From Albula goreensis (Eukaryota > Chordata > Actinopteri > Albuliformes > Albulidae), in NCBI GenBank assembly GCA_022829145.1, contig CM040742.1:14364131-14428130 (forward strand): a DNA stretch of 64,000 nucleotides. Reading direction: 5' to 3'. Both the position numbers and the translations under genes were made by a program. This document shows, piece after piece, positions 1 to 13,085 of the stretch. Each line of letters opens with the position of its first letter. Position 1 is the first letter of the stretch. The notes under the pieces were generated by a model. The model made no database searches. It was not told the origin of the DNA and saw nothing but the letters and a program-made list of their open reading frames with translations.

Positions 1-75
1 GATGCTGGGCTCAATGCAACCCATTTAATATTTTAACGCTTCGTCGTGTAATCACAGGCCCCCAGCCTATTTGCC

Positions 76-98
76 TTTTTTTTTTTTTTTTTTTTTTT
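76..98. repeat. Poly-T run
   Basis: This is an uninterrupted run of about 23 T residues. It could be the reversed poly-A tail of an old retroposon, but no recognisable body lies next to it. Confidence 0.85.
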
Positions 99-3000
99 GC
101 TCGTTTCCATTTGGCGTTAAAATGTGTTTCATTACACAGTCATGGTATCATCAAGCATGGTATTGTTTGTATTTTATGAACTATATTGGGCGGAACCGGG
201 TTTTTTCATAGGCTACTATTGGGGGATAAAAACGAACCCCAATTCATTTTTTATTGTATGTCGTGTACATTCTAAGCGATATCACTGAGATTGGGTACAG
301 TGAAAATTCCTCATGGACAAAGTATACAGACGTTACTAAAACATTTTCTTTTAATGATTATTGACTTTTATACAGAATAATACAATTTCTGTGACCTTAA
401 TTCTTATACTTCCGTATATGCAATCATATTGGGGTTACATATGTACGTAAGTAATATAGAGGAATATAATATTAAGCAAAATAAGTATACTGATGCTATA
501 TTTCAGTTGTATTCCTGTAAATGTCTTAAGGTCACAGAGTTTGATGGAGATGAATTTGTCCCATGAAACGTGGTAATTACTCTCCTCCATGCATACAGCC
601 TCCATATGTGTCAAGGTAAAGGATTATTTGTATATTTAGTTTACTTGCATTCTCCCTCAAGGTAGGAATTTGCCTACAGTTCTTACTGTGACTGGTTAAA
701 TTAATTGATAAACAATTAATAGATCCATTAATTATAATAATTTATACAACACTTTATAAATTAACTTTAAACTGGTCAATATTCTGTATGCACTATATAC
801 CTTTTATAATGTTAATTATTGAAAATGCTGTGCAATGTATACATTATAAATATAATCTAAACATAAATATAACATAATGTATTATTCATATTAAATATAA
901 AATTCAGAATATAATTCTGTCCCCGGTATTTCAGCTGTTCTTTATCGAAAGGAAATTTAAGAGGAACCTTTTTTTTTCAAAGGAACATTCTTTTACTCTA
1001 GCTTCAAGTAAGTTGCACAACTGTTGTGTAAGTAATGAAAAATTAGCCTAACCCTTGATAAAATCTGTTATGTAAATTTAAGGCCAAACTCGCAGAACTT
1101 ACATAAGGGTGATTTTTTGTGAGGTGGATTGACTTCACTAACTTCTCCTTCCTGTTCCACAAGTGGAAGTTTGTTTCAAACCCTGTATCCCCTGCTTTCC
1201 TGTAGCCTTAATGTATATTGAGATAACACTGGTTACTCTGGCAAAAGCTTATCTGCATAAATAGCAAGTTAACACAAATATCATCTATTAAATATCAAGT
1301 TATGTGAAATCTTTTCTCCATTTCCATTTGATGTCAACTACTTGAGCAGTTCACTTCTGGTGTGACCGTTACAGGCAGTTAAAAGGCAGTTACAGGCATA
1401 GACCCTTAAATTGCTACGATTGGCGACTATTGGATGAGTATAAATTTGTATTTCCTGTATACTGTAAAGGCAAAAAGGGAACTTTAAGAATATATACTCA
1501 TGCAGTAGTTTGTATGTAGATATAAATATTTGAAATATAAGATCTTAATAATATTGATGATGAAACTGGTGGTTATTATCCATGATTTTAAGTAAGGTTG
1601 CAATTCGCCTTATTTCATGCAAAATCTTCTCTCGATGTGTTTTGCAGCCTGTTTGACTGAGAACAGAAAGGCCAGTTATCGGTCTTTGAGAGAACAGTTT
1701 TTTTTACGGATATTGCAGTTTTAAAAAGGTTAATTTATTTAACATCCGTAAGGTCCGTACTTTGGTCTATGCTCCAGCAGCTCTTCTACTATGACCATCA
1801 CTCATGTTTAATTTGAAGCACTGTGATTGGCCCACTGAATGCCAAGGCCCTCTCTTTTACCATCTGATAAAAGAGATGGGTCCATTTAGAGAGATTTTAA
1901 CATATTGTTGTTTGTTGAGCAAAGTGGGTTAAATTGGTTGTAACCGGACCCCTACCCTGACCTCTGAGCCAGAGTCTCTGGGGGTGTCCCTCACCATCTT
2001 CCCCCAAATGTGCTAATGGTAACTATGGAAATTGAATGAGCAGAGAAATGCTGGCATCTGTGTAGCTTATCTGCCCCTGAGATCTATGTAAAGCTGCTTT
2101 GTGACTCTCCTCTTTGTGACTTGTCTTTCGAAAAAAGAAATTCTGCACAGATAAAACTTGAATTGAATATTAAATTTAGTCAATAAATCATTTGAGTTTT
2201 ATTCTGGAGCCTCTCTGATTGAGCTGTGGTTGATGTTACTCTCCCTGGTTCAAAGGAAGAAAACCCAGCGTTTTCACTGTTGGATAAACATATTTTTTTT
2301 ATATTTTGAAACAAAGCAGGACTGAGTCTTTTGCTCTGCTTGGCTGGCATGAGACTTTCAAGGTTTTATTTATTCAAGTTTGGAGTATTGCAAAATGCAT
2401 TATGTGAACAAGAAACACTAATGTTGGTAGATTGCATTCATGCTATGCTTACAGTATGTTCGTAGTTTATGCAGGTGAAACCAAATGCCTTTTACAGAAT
2501 ACCAGTATGTATATGCTGCAAAATCACGGGAAACCAATGGTCTGGTATCACCTATTTGTTAGATAATTCCATACAAATTAAGTATCAAGAACTCTAGGAT
2601 GGCTGTTGTGGGATATGTTAGTTTGGGTAGCATCCATATGCCCTGTGACTGGGAGTTCAAGCACCAGCCTCAACATTACCAGCTATGGTTGGAGGTCACT
2701 CACTGGTGAGGCAGTAACTGGTCCAGCCTTTCTGGGGATGATTGTGTTTTAAGCTGGTTCATTATCTTCACTCTCTAGTGGCCACTTGTGGTCAGCCGGG
2801 GCATCTGTTCATGCACAGACTGGGCATATGCAGACTTTGTAGTCCTCCGACAAGATAAGCAAATGTTATTCGTGGTGCATCTACAGTGTGGAGAGAAGCA
2901 AAGGCTTGTTGTTATGGGAATCTGAGGAGTCACGTGTCATGGCTGCCCCCTTCAGAGCTGGTGGGAGAGGGCTGCTGCTTGAGGCTTAACACTTCGGCTG

Positions 3001-4479
3001 TGTTCCTGAGGGAGAACGTCTTGCAGGTCATTCCTAGCAGGTTCACCTGTGAAGCATTACATTGTGATGCTCCAGTTTCATGTCAAAATCTTCATATTCA
3101 AAACCGGGATCGGAGTGACAGTCTCCGGTGGATATTTTAATAATGAGGCGATGGTAGTTGGGGAAATGTTTTGGGCCAAGTTTCTGGGCAGTGTTTTGTT
3201 GAAAGCTTTTGACTGTTTATATGCTATGTAAAATTCAATAGATTTTCTAACACAGATATTATGTTAAAACATGCATGTTTTGTAAAGATATGTTAACACT
3301 TACAGCATGTTTAACGAGCGATAATTAAATATGACATATTAGTATTGACACTCATCGGTTATCTTGTCACAAAAATGTTCCAAACGTGGGAAGTTTTCCA
3401 CAGAATTTTGTAACTGGCATCAGGAATTGCACTTTCCTGTCAAATTTGGTTTTTACATTTACACATTTTGGAATAAGGATTTTATGATATGTTAAAGCTT
3501 TTGTTCATTGTCACATTGGTGGTTTCTCATTTCCCAAGCAATTGTCAGGTGTTTTCAAAAAACTATGCAACCTTCCTCATTTAAACTGAGGTAAATGTGA
3601 GGTTTTATGTAAATACTGTTGTTGCTTTTAGATTTATTGATATAACAAAAACCAAAAACGTAATTCTGCATTAATCCACAGCTTGACGGTGATGTCTGAC
3701 TTCCAGAGGACAGAGTCTGATTGAATCGTCCTCCTTGCCTGATTAAACCCCAGTCAGAGAGGAAGGAACAACACAAACAATATGAGTGGCGCCAGCAGCA
3801 TGGCTTTACAAAGATTCTGTGCCATGAATTATCATAAAGCATCAGTTCATTTGAAAGGAGTTCTGTTGAGACATGTTGCTGCATATCACCTAATAGATAT
3901 TTTATGCATTCGATCTCTGGCTTGGAATTGGAGTTGCACCTGGCTGTCTGACAAGAATATTGAACCCCGTAGGGATCTTGGGGATCAACAGAGGAATAAC
4001 AATATAAAGACATGGAAAAAAACTGAGATGGAGGCAATTAGTTCAGGTATTTGGCAATTTAAGTCTGTGGGAGAAAAAAAAAAGTTTGGCAAGTTGCTTT
4101 AAATAGCGTGAAGTGTCGACCTGAAATATTTTCCCCAAATCGTTGTGGAAAAACTCCAGTTATTAAGCTACGTTCTCAGAATATATGTGTAAGCATATTG
4201 CATTTTCACTGTGTAAAATGGCTGTGAACTTCCTGTAGCTGGGGTCATTTGTGGCAAAGTGAAGCCAGACTGGGCTAAGCCAGGAATTATAAATGTATTA
4301 CATTGTACCATTCAGCTGAAAATGTATTTGGGTAACAGAAAAAGCCTTGTACAAGCAAAACTCCAGCAAGGCTGTGGCAACCTTACAGTGATCAGGAAGA
4401 AGGATTGAAAATCAGTTCCCCAACGACATGGAAATAAAGAAGAGAAAATAACTTGGGCCTCTTAGGAAGTTCTTAACAA

Positions 4480-4636
4480 ACAAATGTCTCTTCAGTTGTC
4501 CAGCTCACAAACGTCTCTTCTATTGTAAAACAATGCTCCTTCAATTATCCAGCTTACAAATACCTCTCCAACTGTCCAACTCACAAATGCCTCTGAAAAT
4601 GTTTAATCAACAAATACATCTTCAAGTGTTAAGATA
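4480..4636. repeat. Diverged 27-bp tandem repeat, about 6 copies
   Basis: Units begin with ACAAAT or a close variant at 4480, 4507, about 4530, 4556, 4583 and 4610. Each is followed by a CTC-containing block and a TTGTCCAGCTC-like end. Units are 26-27 bp long and have diverged by point changes, so the array is old. Confidence 0.8.
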
Positions 4637-5284
4637 TTTAGTTTAGAGGGGTTGTCAAAAAAGAAGTTAAAAAAACTAAGATAAATTTTGCTGGGCTGGG
4701 GCAACATTGAGGCAAACAGAACAGTTTGCAACCGACAGAATTGCCTCTTTACAGCTCACACAAATCTCTCACTTTGTAGCTACAAATCATCAATCGAACA
4801 ATTAAATCAGCAATGGCAAGTAAGTGCACATACTTTTCTCAAATTGGATCTAATAACTAATGTGCATCAAGTTTGCAATGAAAGCTCAACAATTGTTTGT
4901 CCACATGTATGCAAATTGGGTCAAGATCCTTGAGCTTTTGATGAAAAATGCATCCATGAAAGACTTAGTCCTAATGGAAATATTGCACCTTCACTTTGCC
5001 TTGTCTAAATTGCATTGCTGCCTGCTATTTTGTAAATATTTAATCCTTATGAATTTGAAGGAGGGTTTATACTGGAGGTTACCAGAGGATTATGGGACAC
5101 ATGACAGTAACTGCTGGGAACATCCAGGGAGAAGGCAAGAAGTGAAGACTAGCTCCAGGGCATTAAGCAAGAGGGGTAATGGAACAATGACAAAAAGGCC
5201 TGAATTACTGAATAAACGCTTCTCAATAAGGATATTAGGCTTGGCATTCCACACAGATAGCAGAGAGAGACTTTGATGTAAAAC

Positions 5285-5344
5285 AAGGGTCAAATCAAGG
5301 GTCAAATCAAGGGACAAATCAAGGGTCAAATCAAGGGTCAAATC
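5285..5344. repeat. 12-bp tandem repeat, 5 copies
   Basis: Five adjacent copies of AAGGGTCAAATC are present, with one T-to-A change in the third copy. The near identity suggests a young or homogenised array. It lies in noncoding DNA. Confidence 0.9.
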
Positions 5345-6431
5345 TGCATGTAGCGTTCTGTTGTGCTTTCAGAAGCGTGGATCAGGGGAGGCCAGCCGGC
5401 ATTGCTGATCAGACAGGAGTTATAGCCCAAATGGAAACGCTGCCAGGCGCTACAGTCACACGTGTCTCGCTAGCTATTACTTTAAGCCCTTTCCTTTCCT
5501 TTATATGTCACTGAATTATGTCATATTTGACAACATCTTGTCCTGATGTTTTTTTTTACTCTCATCCTGAAATTTGAAAATGGTGCTTCGCAAAGATCCA
5601 AGGCAGAAATTAACTTTACAGAAATATTATATCATAGAAGTATTTTATTTGCAAAAATGAATTTTGCATACTGCGATGCACTTTCTTGCTTATATTGTAC
5701 ATTAGGTGTGCTACCTTGTTCATAAAGTCACTGAGCAAATGAGAGAGACTACATTACTTGTAAAGTAAAATGTTTAACATATCTTCATTTTGTATACTAT
5801 TACCATAGCAGCTGCAGTGAATCACTGGCTAGATAGCTAGCTCCATATTTATCAATGTAAAGTCGGACTGACTATTGAGGCAGTTCACACTAATCCTCCA
5901 GAGCAAACACAACATAATAGAGACATATAGAAATGATCTTATTTGATACAGGGAGCAAGTACATTTCAATAAACACCTGCATTGTCTGTGAAGCTGCTGT
6001 CTGGCCTAGTCAGAACATCTGTGAAACCTGACCCCATTGCATTGATCACTGTGTGTGAGTTTTTTTTTAGCTGACAGACTGGTACTAACACAGTTTTCCT
6101 TACACGCGTGAAATCCACGTTCCATTCCTTCCATCGACCGGGCAGCACATGCAGGGTCTTTAAAGGGAAGTCTGGAGTGGACGTTGTCTGGGGAGACGAA
6201 AGTGGGTCACAGTGCCAGCGTGATCGTCGTGCTGTGCGTTCAGTACTCTGGATCTGAGCTGGGAAGCAGGCCATGCAGCCGGATGAGTTCACAGCATTAT
6301 CTTTTCATCTACATCTCATCCCTCTCTGATCGAGGCATCTGATAGGTCCCCTCCTGTAGGGTGTCTCTGCAGTCAGACTCTTAGCCTTAGAATTAAAAAG
6401 GGGGAAAGGGAAATAATAACAGTAACATTTA

Positions 6432-6468
<37 letters not shown>

Positions 6469-6479
6469 CTATCTATCTT
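6432..6479. repeat. (ATT)n microsatellite with CTAT tail
   Basis: About 12 ATT units are followed by three CTAT units. This is a plain simple-sequence repeat in noncoding DNA. Confidence 0.9.
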
Positions 6480-7929
6480 AGAATGTATATAGGCCCTGGC
6501 ACTGGCAGCAAGCCTAAGGACCCTTTTTCATGTTAACACAACACATTAACAGTGACAGTCCATTCAGCACGGTGATTAAATCTTCAGCTCCTATAAGAAG
6601 GTGCCTTGACTGAGTAGAGTGATAACATTTGGTACCCCAAAATGCTCCCTCCCAGCCTCAGCAAGATTTACAAGAGAGCTGGGAATCTTCCAAGCCTTCC
6701 AGTAATATTGTTTAATAATTTTCATGTTGCTTTCCTGTCTAACATCGAGGCTTACAGAAGCCAAATTTTAGTCACCAGACTGATACCTGAATCAAGGCAA
6801 TAGTAGTGGTAAGTGAAATAGCCCATCAGTACCGATCCGTGAAATGAGTAATACGATTTTACCGTGTCTGTTGAGTTTGCTTGATGCAGTTGAGGGGATG
6901 AGGATAATTGACTTCTGAACGGCGGCAGACGGTCATACACCAGAGCAGTGAACGCGCGTGCATGTGAGGAGACCCCACGGGGGTCTGTTGGAATCGCGAC
7001 TCTCATTTAGTGTTGTTCACGCGCTCATACTTTCGCTCATACCAGAATTCATCTGTGACGGACAAAAGCACAGATGAGCGCTGAACCACCTGGGAGTAAT
7101 GGCACGTCGTGGCATCGCTCTATTCTGGTAACCAGCTGTGGATTAAGCCTGACAATGAGACAAGGAAGCATCGCTATCAGATTCATTTGTATGTTTTTAG
7201 CGTACAATGCCCCATTTTTAGCTCCTGCTTGCAGATACTGTAGAGTTTGGATTGTCTGTTTCTGGGTTAATATGGTATTAGCTACACTATATCACATGAC
7301 CCCGGCTGGGTTTTGTCCATATGTAATCTGGGGCTGTGTCGCCCATCACAGTGAACCAGTATACTTCAGGTCCATCACAGCTATAGCATTAGAAAAACAT
7401 TATCCCAATATGTAGTGCAACATTGTAATTCACTCAGGTAATGAATAAATGTTTGGACACAATTAACAATGAACAGATTTAACAATTGTAAAGGGTTCTC
7501 TTCAGGCAGTGGAAATTACACATTAACTTGATTGTAATGAAAATATTTCATTTGCTGAATGAATTTGTATTGTGTTAGGTGCGGGCCTTATGTGTCACCT
7601 ACTGTGGCCTGCTGGAAAAATACAGCCAGTCATCCTTGGTATGCCAAAGGCATTTCATATATCCCTGGCTCTAAATCTTGACGTATGCCCTCTCTGCCTA
7701 AGAATGTCACTTATCTTGATTAAATTCATCCAGTTTGTGGAATCCTTCAAAGTAGAATGTTTGTGAAACTTAGCTACACAGTATGCACAAGCACAATACA
7801 TAAATATGTGCTTTGACCCACAAAATAACATCAAGCTTTGGCATAGACCCAGAGCAGAGTGGTTTGAGCTGATGTTTTTAGATATTTGCATTATCCTCTT
7901 TGTTGTTCACATGGAGGGCAATGTTATTC

Positions 7930-8111
7930 AATCGTTCATCCATCCATCCATCCATCCATCCATCCATCCATTCATCCATCCATCCGTCCATTATCTTTAC
8001 CTGCTTCATCCAATCAGTGGTTGGATGGGGGGTGGAGCCTATCCCAGCAATTGCTGGGCGAAAGGCCAGTTACTCACACACACTCATGCCTGTGGGCAAT
8101 TTGACAAGTTC
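7930..8111. repeat. CATC-tailed fish interspersed repeat
   Basis: A (CATC)n run at about 7937-7990 is followed by a block containing GGAGCCTATCCCAGC, then a CACACTCATGCC segment and GGCAATTTGACAAGTTCCAATCAGCC. From memory, this order of blocks is typical of a very common interspersed repeat of ray-finned fish. I cannot assign its class with certainty; the 3' end of a non-LTR element is the likely origin. Short frames rich in HPSI repeats come from this array and are not genes. Confidence 0.7.
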
Positions 8112-11100
8112 CAATCAGCCCAAACTGCACTGAAAATATAAATGTGGGTAGAGGATTTCTATTTCTTGCTGGTGCCCAGGTGTGTCATTGGGAGTAGCTA
8201 GCCCACTGTAGCAGTAACCCAAGGAAGGAGCCATTGCTGATGTAGCCCAACGCTGTCCCGGGTGGGATGATGCCACTTGTGTTCTGGGGATTTTTGCTGA
8301 CACTGTTGATGACATGGCCGAATGGATGATGACATAGCTGAATTACAGTCTGTCAGTCCTGCTGAGTAACCAAAAGTTGTGTGTCAGTGTATACCATTGG
8401 AAGAACATAAAGTCAACATAAGCTCTGATGACAAACATGCAGGTCAGCCAAGGGAAGGCTGCTAGAGAGCATTGAGACTTTTAAACTGCATGGTATTTCC
8501 TTTTCCCAGCATTGTTGAGCCAACTGTGCCCCTACCAACGCTAACTTCCTGCTATAGGTGATAATGGTGCAGCTAGAACACTCAGCTGTGGGAGACACCC
8601 CTGTGCCATGAGCATGCACTTTTACTCTGTTTGACGCCCAGCCAAGCATTCCAATTTGAGGATATAAGGCTCAACCTGAGGTTGTGGTGAGCTGCCTAGT
8701 AGCCTATGCAAGTTTCATTTTAACTGAAACAGGGTGTGAGAAAATGTCCGCTAAGGGTGTAGCCAAGACAAGCATCTAACAAGCCCAGTCCACATTGTTT
8801 TGGCCTGTTGGGTCCTTTGGGTGCTTGACAAGGGAACACAGCCACTCCAGAGTGTATCAGCTGCTGGCAAACTAAGCTTTACGTCTCTTAATAATGCATG
8901 CTCGTCGCACAGCAGAGAAACCGAGCACGCTACTGGAGTACTTTGCCTGATTGAACAGTCGGTGCTCCCTACAGAACTGGGTTTCTAAGTCAGAAAGAAT
9001 GCTGACTAATGAGAATGTGCCTTTGGAGCTGTTTCTCAGTGCCTCGGACTCCGGGACTCTGGGACTCAGGGACTCAGGGCCTTCATTTGAAAACTACGGG
9101 CAGTGATTCAGCCGTTGCACCCTGAGTCCGATTATTTGGGAAATTGCCTTATTAAGGAATCCAAGCGTGGCTGAAGTGTAGACAAACAACTGCACGAATT
9201 GAACAAAGACCCTAAAAAATGATAAATTAACACAAAATAACGCAAAACAGGAATTAGGCAGCACATCTGAAAAACAAAAGGGATTTGAATTACTTCATTT
9301 AACTTTACTGCCTGGCCAATAGATATAAGAGGAATGCTAATGTTTTTCAGCACAATTTTTGGCAGTGTCACCTTTTTATTTTTTGGATGTGCTTTCTTAT
9401 TACTCTGTCTTGAGTATTCCGTATTTATCTGAACATTTTTGGGTCCAGCACTCTATAGATGAACTGTGAAGAACACCCATTTCTTATTTCTCAGGAAATG
9501 ATGCTTCAGCGCTGTCCTTCATCCTTCAGTAAGACTGGGTCAGGCTGAGGTTAAACCAATGTGTTATTTTACAGGAGACTTTGTTCAGTGTGTCCTCTCT
9601 ATCCATCCATCCACTGGAAACATTGGAGACAATACATTCCAATAACATACATAAACATGATACATCTGACAAAAACACACACAATCACACACCAGACACA
9701 AGAGGAAAACATGGTAAGAAAGAGAGAAAGAGATACAAACAGAAGGCAGAGGGAAACATCATTTCCTGCTCCACCCTGAAGATGAACAACTTGCAGTACT
9801 TGCCACTCATGCTTTACTGTAGCCTCAGTAAGATGTCATCCTAACAAAGGCTCCAATGTGACGCACTGGCTATCCCAACAGCATGCAGGAGCAGCGTGGA
9901 AGCCAGGGCCGTCCTCCAGGCTGTGCAGAACCACCAGACAAAGAGCAGGACACAGACACAGAGAGGGTGGATTTGTCAGCTGGGCTGTGGCCACAGAGAC
10001 TGTATTTATGTACTGTCACATGCAGTTGACTTACACAGAAAAAGCTGTATTCAGGAGTCACATAGAAATGTGTATGGTAAAGTAAAAAATATAATTAAAC
10101 AAAAGTAAGAGAACATAATAAAATCCAGCCATTTTGTTGACACTTACATTGGACGGCTGTTAGTGTGATGGGATTTCAGTCTCTAAGATATCAAATGTTA
10201 AGTGTTTGGGATATAGGGACTTTCCAGGACGTTTAAGAAGTAACGGGTGACTGGTGCAAGTTGGCCTACCAAACTGACCTTCATGGTAACAGTTACAATG
10301 GACCTATTGTAACTGTTACCATGCATGTCAGTTGAGGGGTCAGTTTGGTAGGACAATTTCTCCAGTCACCCGTAACTTCTAGTTAATTGAGTTGAAGGTG
10401 TTTTCTGGGTTTCCAAAGCTGTTCATTGTGAATTGGTCTTTTAAGTGCATGGTAGCTGCACATGTACATATCTGCAGTGACAGTTCAGCTCTTGATTGGG
10501 GTTCTGCAGTTTCCAGCAGTGTGTTAATGGGTTCATCCTTTTTCCTGTTCCTGTGTTAGACTTTCCTTATCAAAGCTTCCCCCCTGCATGTTTTTGGGAG
10601 ATGAGGAGCGTTGACCCCTTGCTCTCGGTGTTTACTACTTCTCTGGAGACCTCTAGATTTTACATCACAATTATCCAAGCAGTCCCTCCGGGGACGCATG
10701 GCAGCCCTAGACAAGCACTAAGAGCCAGCGAAATTGAGAGCGCCCATACCAGCCCCCACACTCAATAGAGGTCAGTTGAGGGAGAGAGAATCTGAAAGAA
10801 TTGATCTTGTTCTTTGTGTGTGGAATTCCTGGATGGTTTCTGTACTGCACCTGTTTCACAGGAGCACAGCCCTTAAATCTCAAGGCATACAGTCTCCAGT
10901 CTGGTTTACTGTTGTTACAGTCTGTTATGTTACTTCATTACTGCACATGGGCTTCAACCATCAGGAGACCAGCACATTTGTATCCTCTATCTTAGGGGGC
11001 CTCTTGAGGAATATCATGTTCCTCATATGAAAAAAAAATCTTTTATTGCGCATTTAGATGGAAATTAGTCTTTTCACATACCTTCCCCAAACATGTACGC

Positions 11101-12640
11101 ACATAGTCCTCTATAACATAAACATAGGAGGACATTTTTTTTCTTGTGTCCATTTGTGAATTTAATTAACGTGATGATTCTGTGCTTCACAGACAATAAT
11201 GGCTTTAACAGCACCATGTGCAGTACCTGAGCCTGCATTAACTTCCTTTAAATGCACCCTGTGTGACCCACGGCTCCGTATGCTTATTTGTAATGAAATG
11301 CAAATCATGTTATGCCGATGGATCGTCATAGCAAGCTAGACTGACAGTATCAGTGCTAGACAGAGTGTCATGGATTTGGCAGGAGTCTGCACCACTCTCT
11401 CTTCCAGTCACTGGGTTATCACCAGTGTTTGAAAGTGCCATTGCTATCCCAGCTATAGTGTAGGTGTCTGCGATTTTCAATCCTCTCCGTATTCTGTGTA
11501 ATCTTTGCAACAAAGTCCATTGCACTCAATCTTAATGGATTTCCCTATAAACCGAGTATATCGTGTTTGTCTGCATGTGTGTTTTAATTACTTTTCCTCT
11601 CCCTGCCCGTTTTCTTCAGCTAACCAGTTGTGTGTTATTTTACATCAGTAATTACACTTTTCCTGTCATTTTACACATTAATTAAAATCAGGTCTCATAT
11701 CCTCTGGGTATTCTCCCATAGTGAGTTATGGAAATGTAGATCAGATTTTGTCTTTGTTGTTGAGCCACTATTCACTTGTTTTTTGACGACCAGAATCACT
11801 GGTTGGTTAATGTAGAATGGAAATGTAGATTTCTTGGAAGCATTGCTTTCGTGGGTGTTATCTCAGGTACATTATATGTTTTTTAAATGGTTCTGGCGGT
11901 AGACACTGGTTTGACCAGTTACAATCTGTCTTTGGCAGTTGATGATACAGTAAATGATTCTTTATTATTGTATTATTCTTTCACGGTTTTATGTCCCACA
12001 CGTTTGATGATAATGAGGCTCTGTATTTTAATTGTACAAACAATCTGAATTCCTGATTTTTTTGTAATAGCCATACTTTTGAAAACTGAAGTTGTAATGT
12101 AATACATTATCTTGTTAGCAAGGGACTAGCAATAATAATCTGTTATAGGGGGACTCTGTGTAATGTAGGAATGAGAAAAAATTATTCTATTGTACTGGAT
12201 GTATTAATATGAAAGACAAAGCATCTTTCACTTAGACAGTGAAACGTGTCACAGATTTTTCTCCTCATTGAAAGTCTACAGTGTGATTAGCCTGTAATTG
12301 TTTTTAGATGTAAAATATAGAAATTATTGCTGATAATATAAAATAGTGTGCTGGAGAATTATAAGAAGTAGTAACAATGTGTTCGTACTTATGTTGATTC
12401 TTAGTTATATTTATGCACTTTGCTTTGAGTAAATTGCACATTTTGAAATCATGTTGTTCTATTGTTTTTGATTCGTATGCTGGCAGTGTTGTTGTGACCT
12501 ATATTTCACAGTGACCTCTGTGCTAAGAAAGGTATCGAATTACGAGTTTGGCATATCATTTCATCCTCAGTGGTAATCTTCTCTCTTCAGTCTCAGACCC
12601 TGATATTCTAAGCATGGCTGAAATCAGTTTGCTTCTGTTC
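8112..12640. other. 5' flanking noncoding DNA, middle part
   Basis: No gene is recognised. The only clear structure is the foldback element at 10236-10380. There is also a short run of GGGACTC-type repeats near 9044-9080. Open frames here are short and have no family resemblance. Confidence 0.6.
10236..10380. mobile_element. Foldback element (MITE-like), 145 bp
   Basis: The two ends are inverted copies. The left arm begins AGAAGTAACGGGTGACTGG and the right arm ends CCAGTCACCCGTAACTTCT, its reverse complement with one mismatch. Further paired blocks follow inward: CTACCAAACTGACC against GGTCAGTTTGGTAG, and CATGGTAACAGTTACAAT against ATTGTAACTGTTACCATG. Almost the whole element can therefore fold into one hairpin. 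It has no coding capacity, so it fits a non-autonomous DNA transposon. I could not identify a clear target-site duplication. Confidence 0.85.
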
Positions 12641-13085
12641 TGGAGAGATTGCAAAGAGGGATGATTGCTGCAATAGGCCTGTGCTTGATGCAGGAGAGCA
12701 CAATATGGCTCCCATATTCGCATGATGGAAGGGAAGGGGTAAAGCCTTGTGTGTGTGTTTTTTTAGGAAGGCAGTGTGGTGGAAACTGGCTCATGCGGGT
12801 TTACAGATGGGAAACGGCTGGGGAGAGGGAGAGAGAGACAGAGGAAGGGAGAGGGAGAGAGAGAGAGAAAGAGAGAGAGAACGCACCCCTCTCCTTCCTC
12901 CTTCCCCCGCTCTGGGCCAGATCTGCAGTGTGCAGGGGGGAATGCTGCAGTGCACGTGTTGCCACGGAGACGCCCGGCCTGGCTGTCAATGGATCCCGCA
13001 AAGCCGTCGCAAAAACACTCCCACCCCCTCCCCCCCCCCCGCAGCCGCATCACAGCCATCACATTAACTTCAGCCAATCATGGCC
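12640..13085 (+). promoter_or_regulatory. GC-rich candidate promoter upstream of jakmip2
   Basis: Against an AT-rich background, this block is rich in G and C and has a run of CpG dinucleotides around 12960-13050, plus a GA-rich stretch at 12821-12881. It lies about 2 kb upstream of the exon that carries the jakmip2 start codon. The human gene, as I recall, has a noncoding first exon, so this is the best visible candidate for the transcription start. I could not define an exon or a convincing donor site, so the assignment is inference. Confidence 0.3.
12821..12881. repeat. GA-rich simple repeat
   Basis: This is an imperfect (GA)n tract, purine-only on the + strand, inside the GC-rich block upstream of jakmip2. 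Protein-like frames across it are low complexity and not credible genes. Confidence 0.85.

Larger units (their letters stand above)
1..7929. other. 5' flanking noncoding DNA, left part
   Basis: No supportable gene is visible here. The sequence is AT-rich, and its open frames are short and have no recognisable protein content. It holds a poly-T run (76-98), a 27-bp tandem repeat (4480-4636), a 12-bp tandem repeat (5285-5344) and an ATT microsatellite (6432-6479). It could contain far-upstream untranslated exons or enhancers of jakmip2, but nothing in the sequence proves this. Confidence 0.6.

Noticed and set aside
6752-7415. Open frames of 84 and 113 codons on opposite strands
   Set aside because: There is no recognisable protein, no splice context linking them to a gene, and their size is expected by chance in 64 kb.
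7806-8141. Frames with HPSI repeats
   Set aside because: They are translations of the (CATC)n part of an interspersed repeat.
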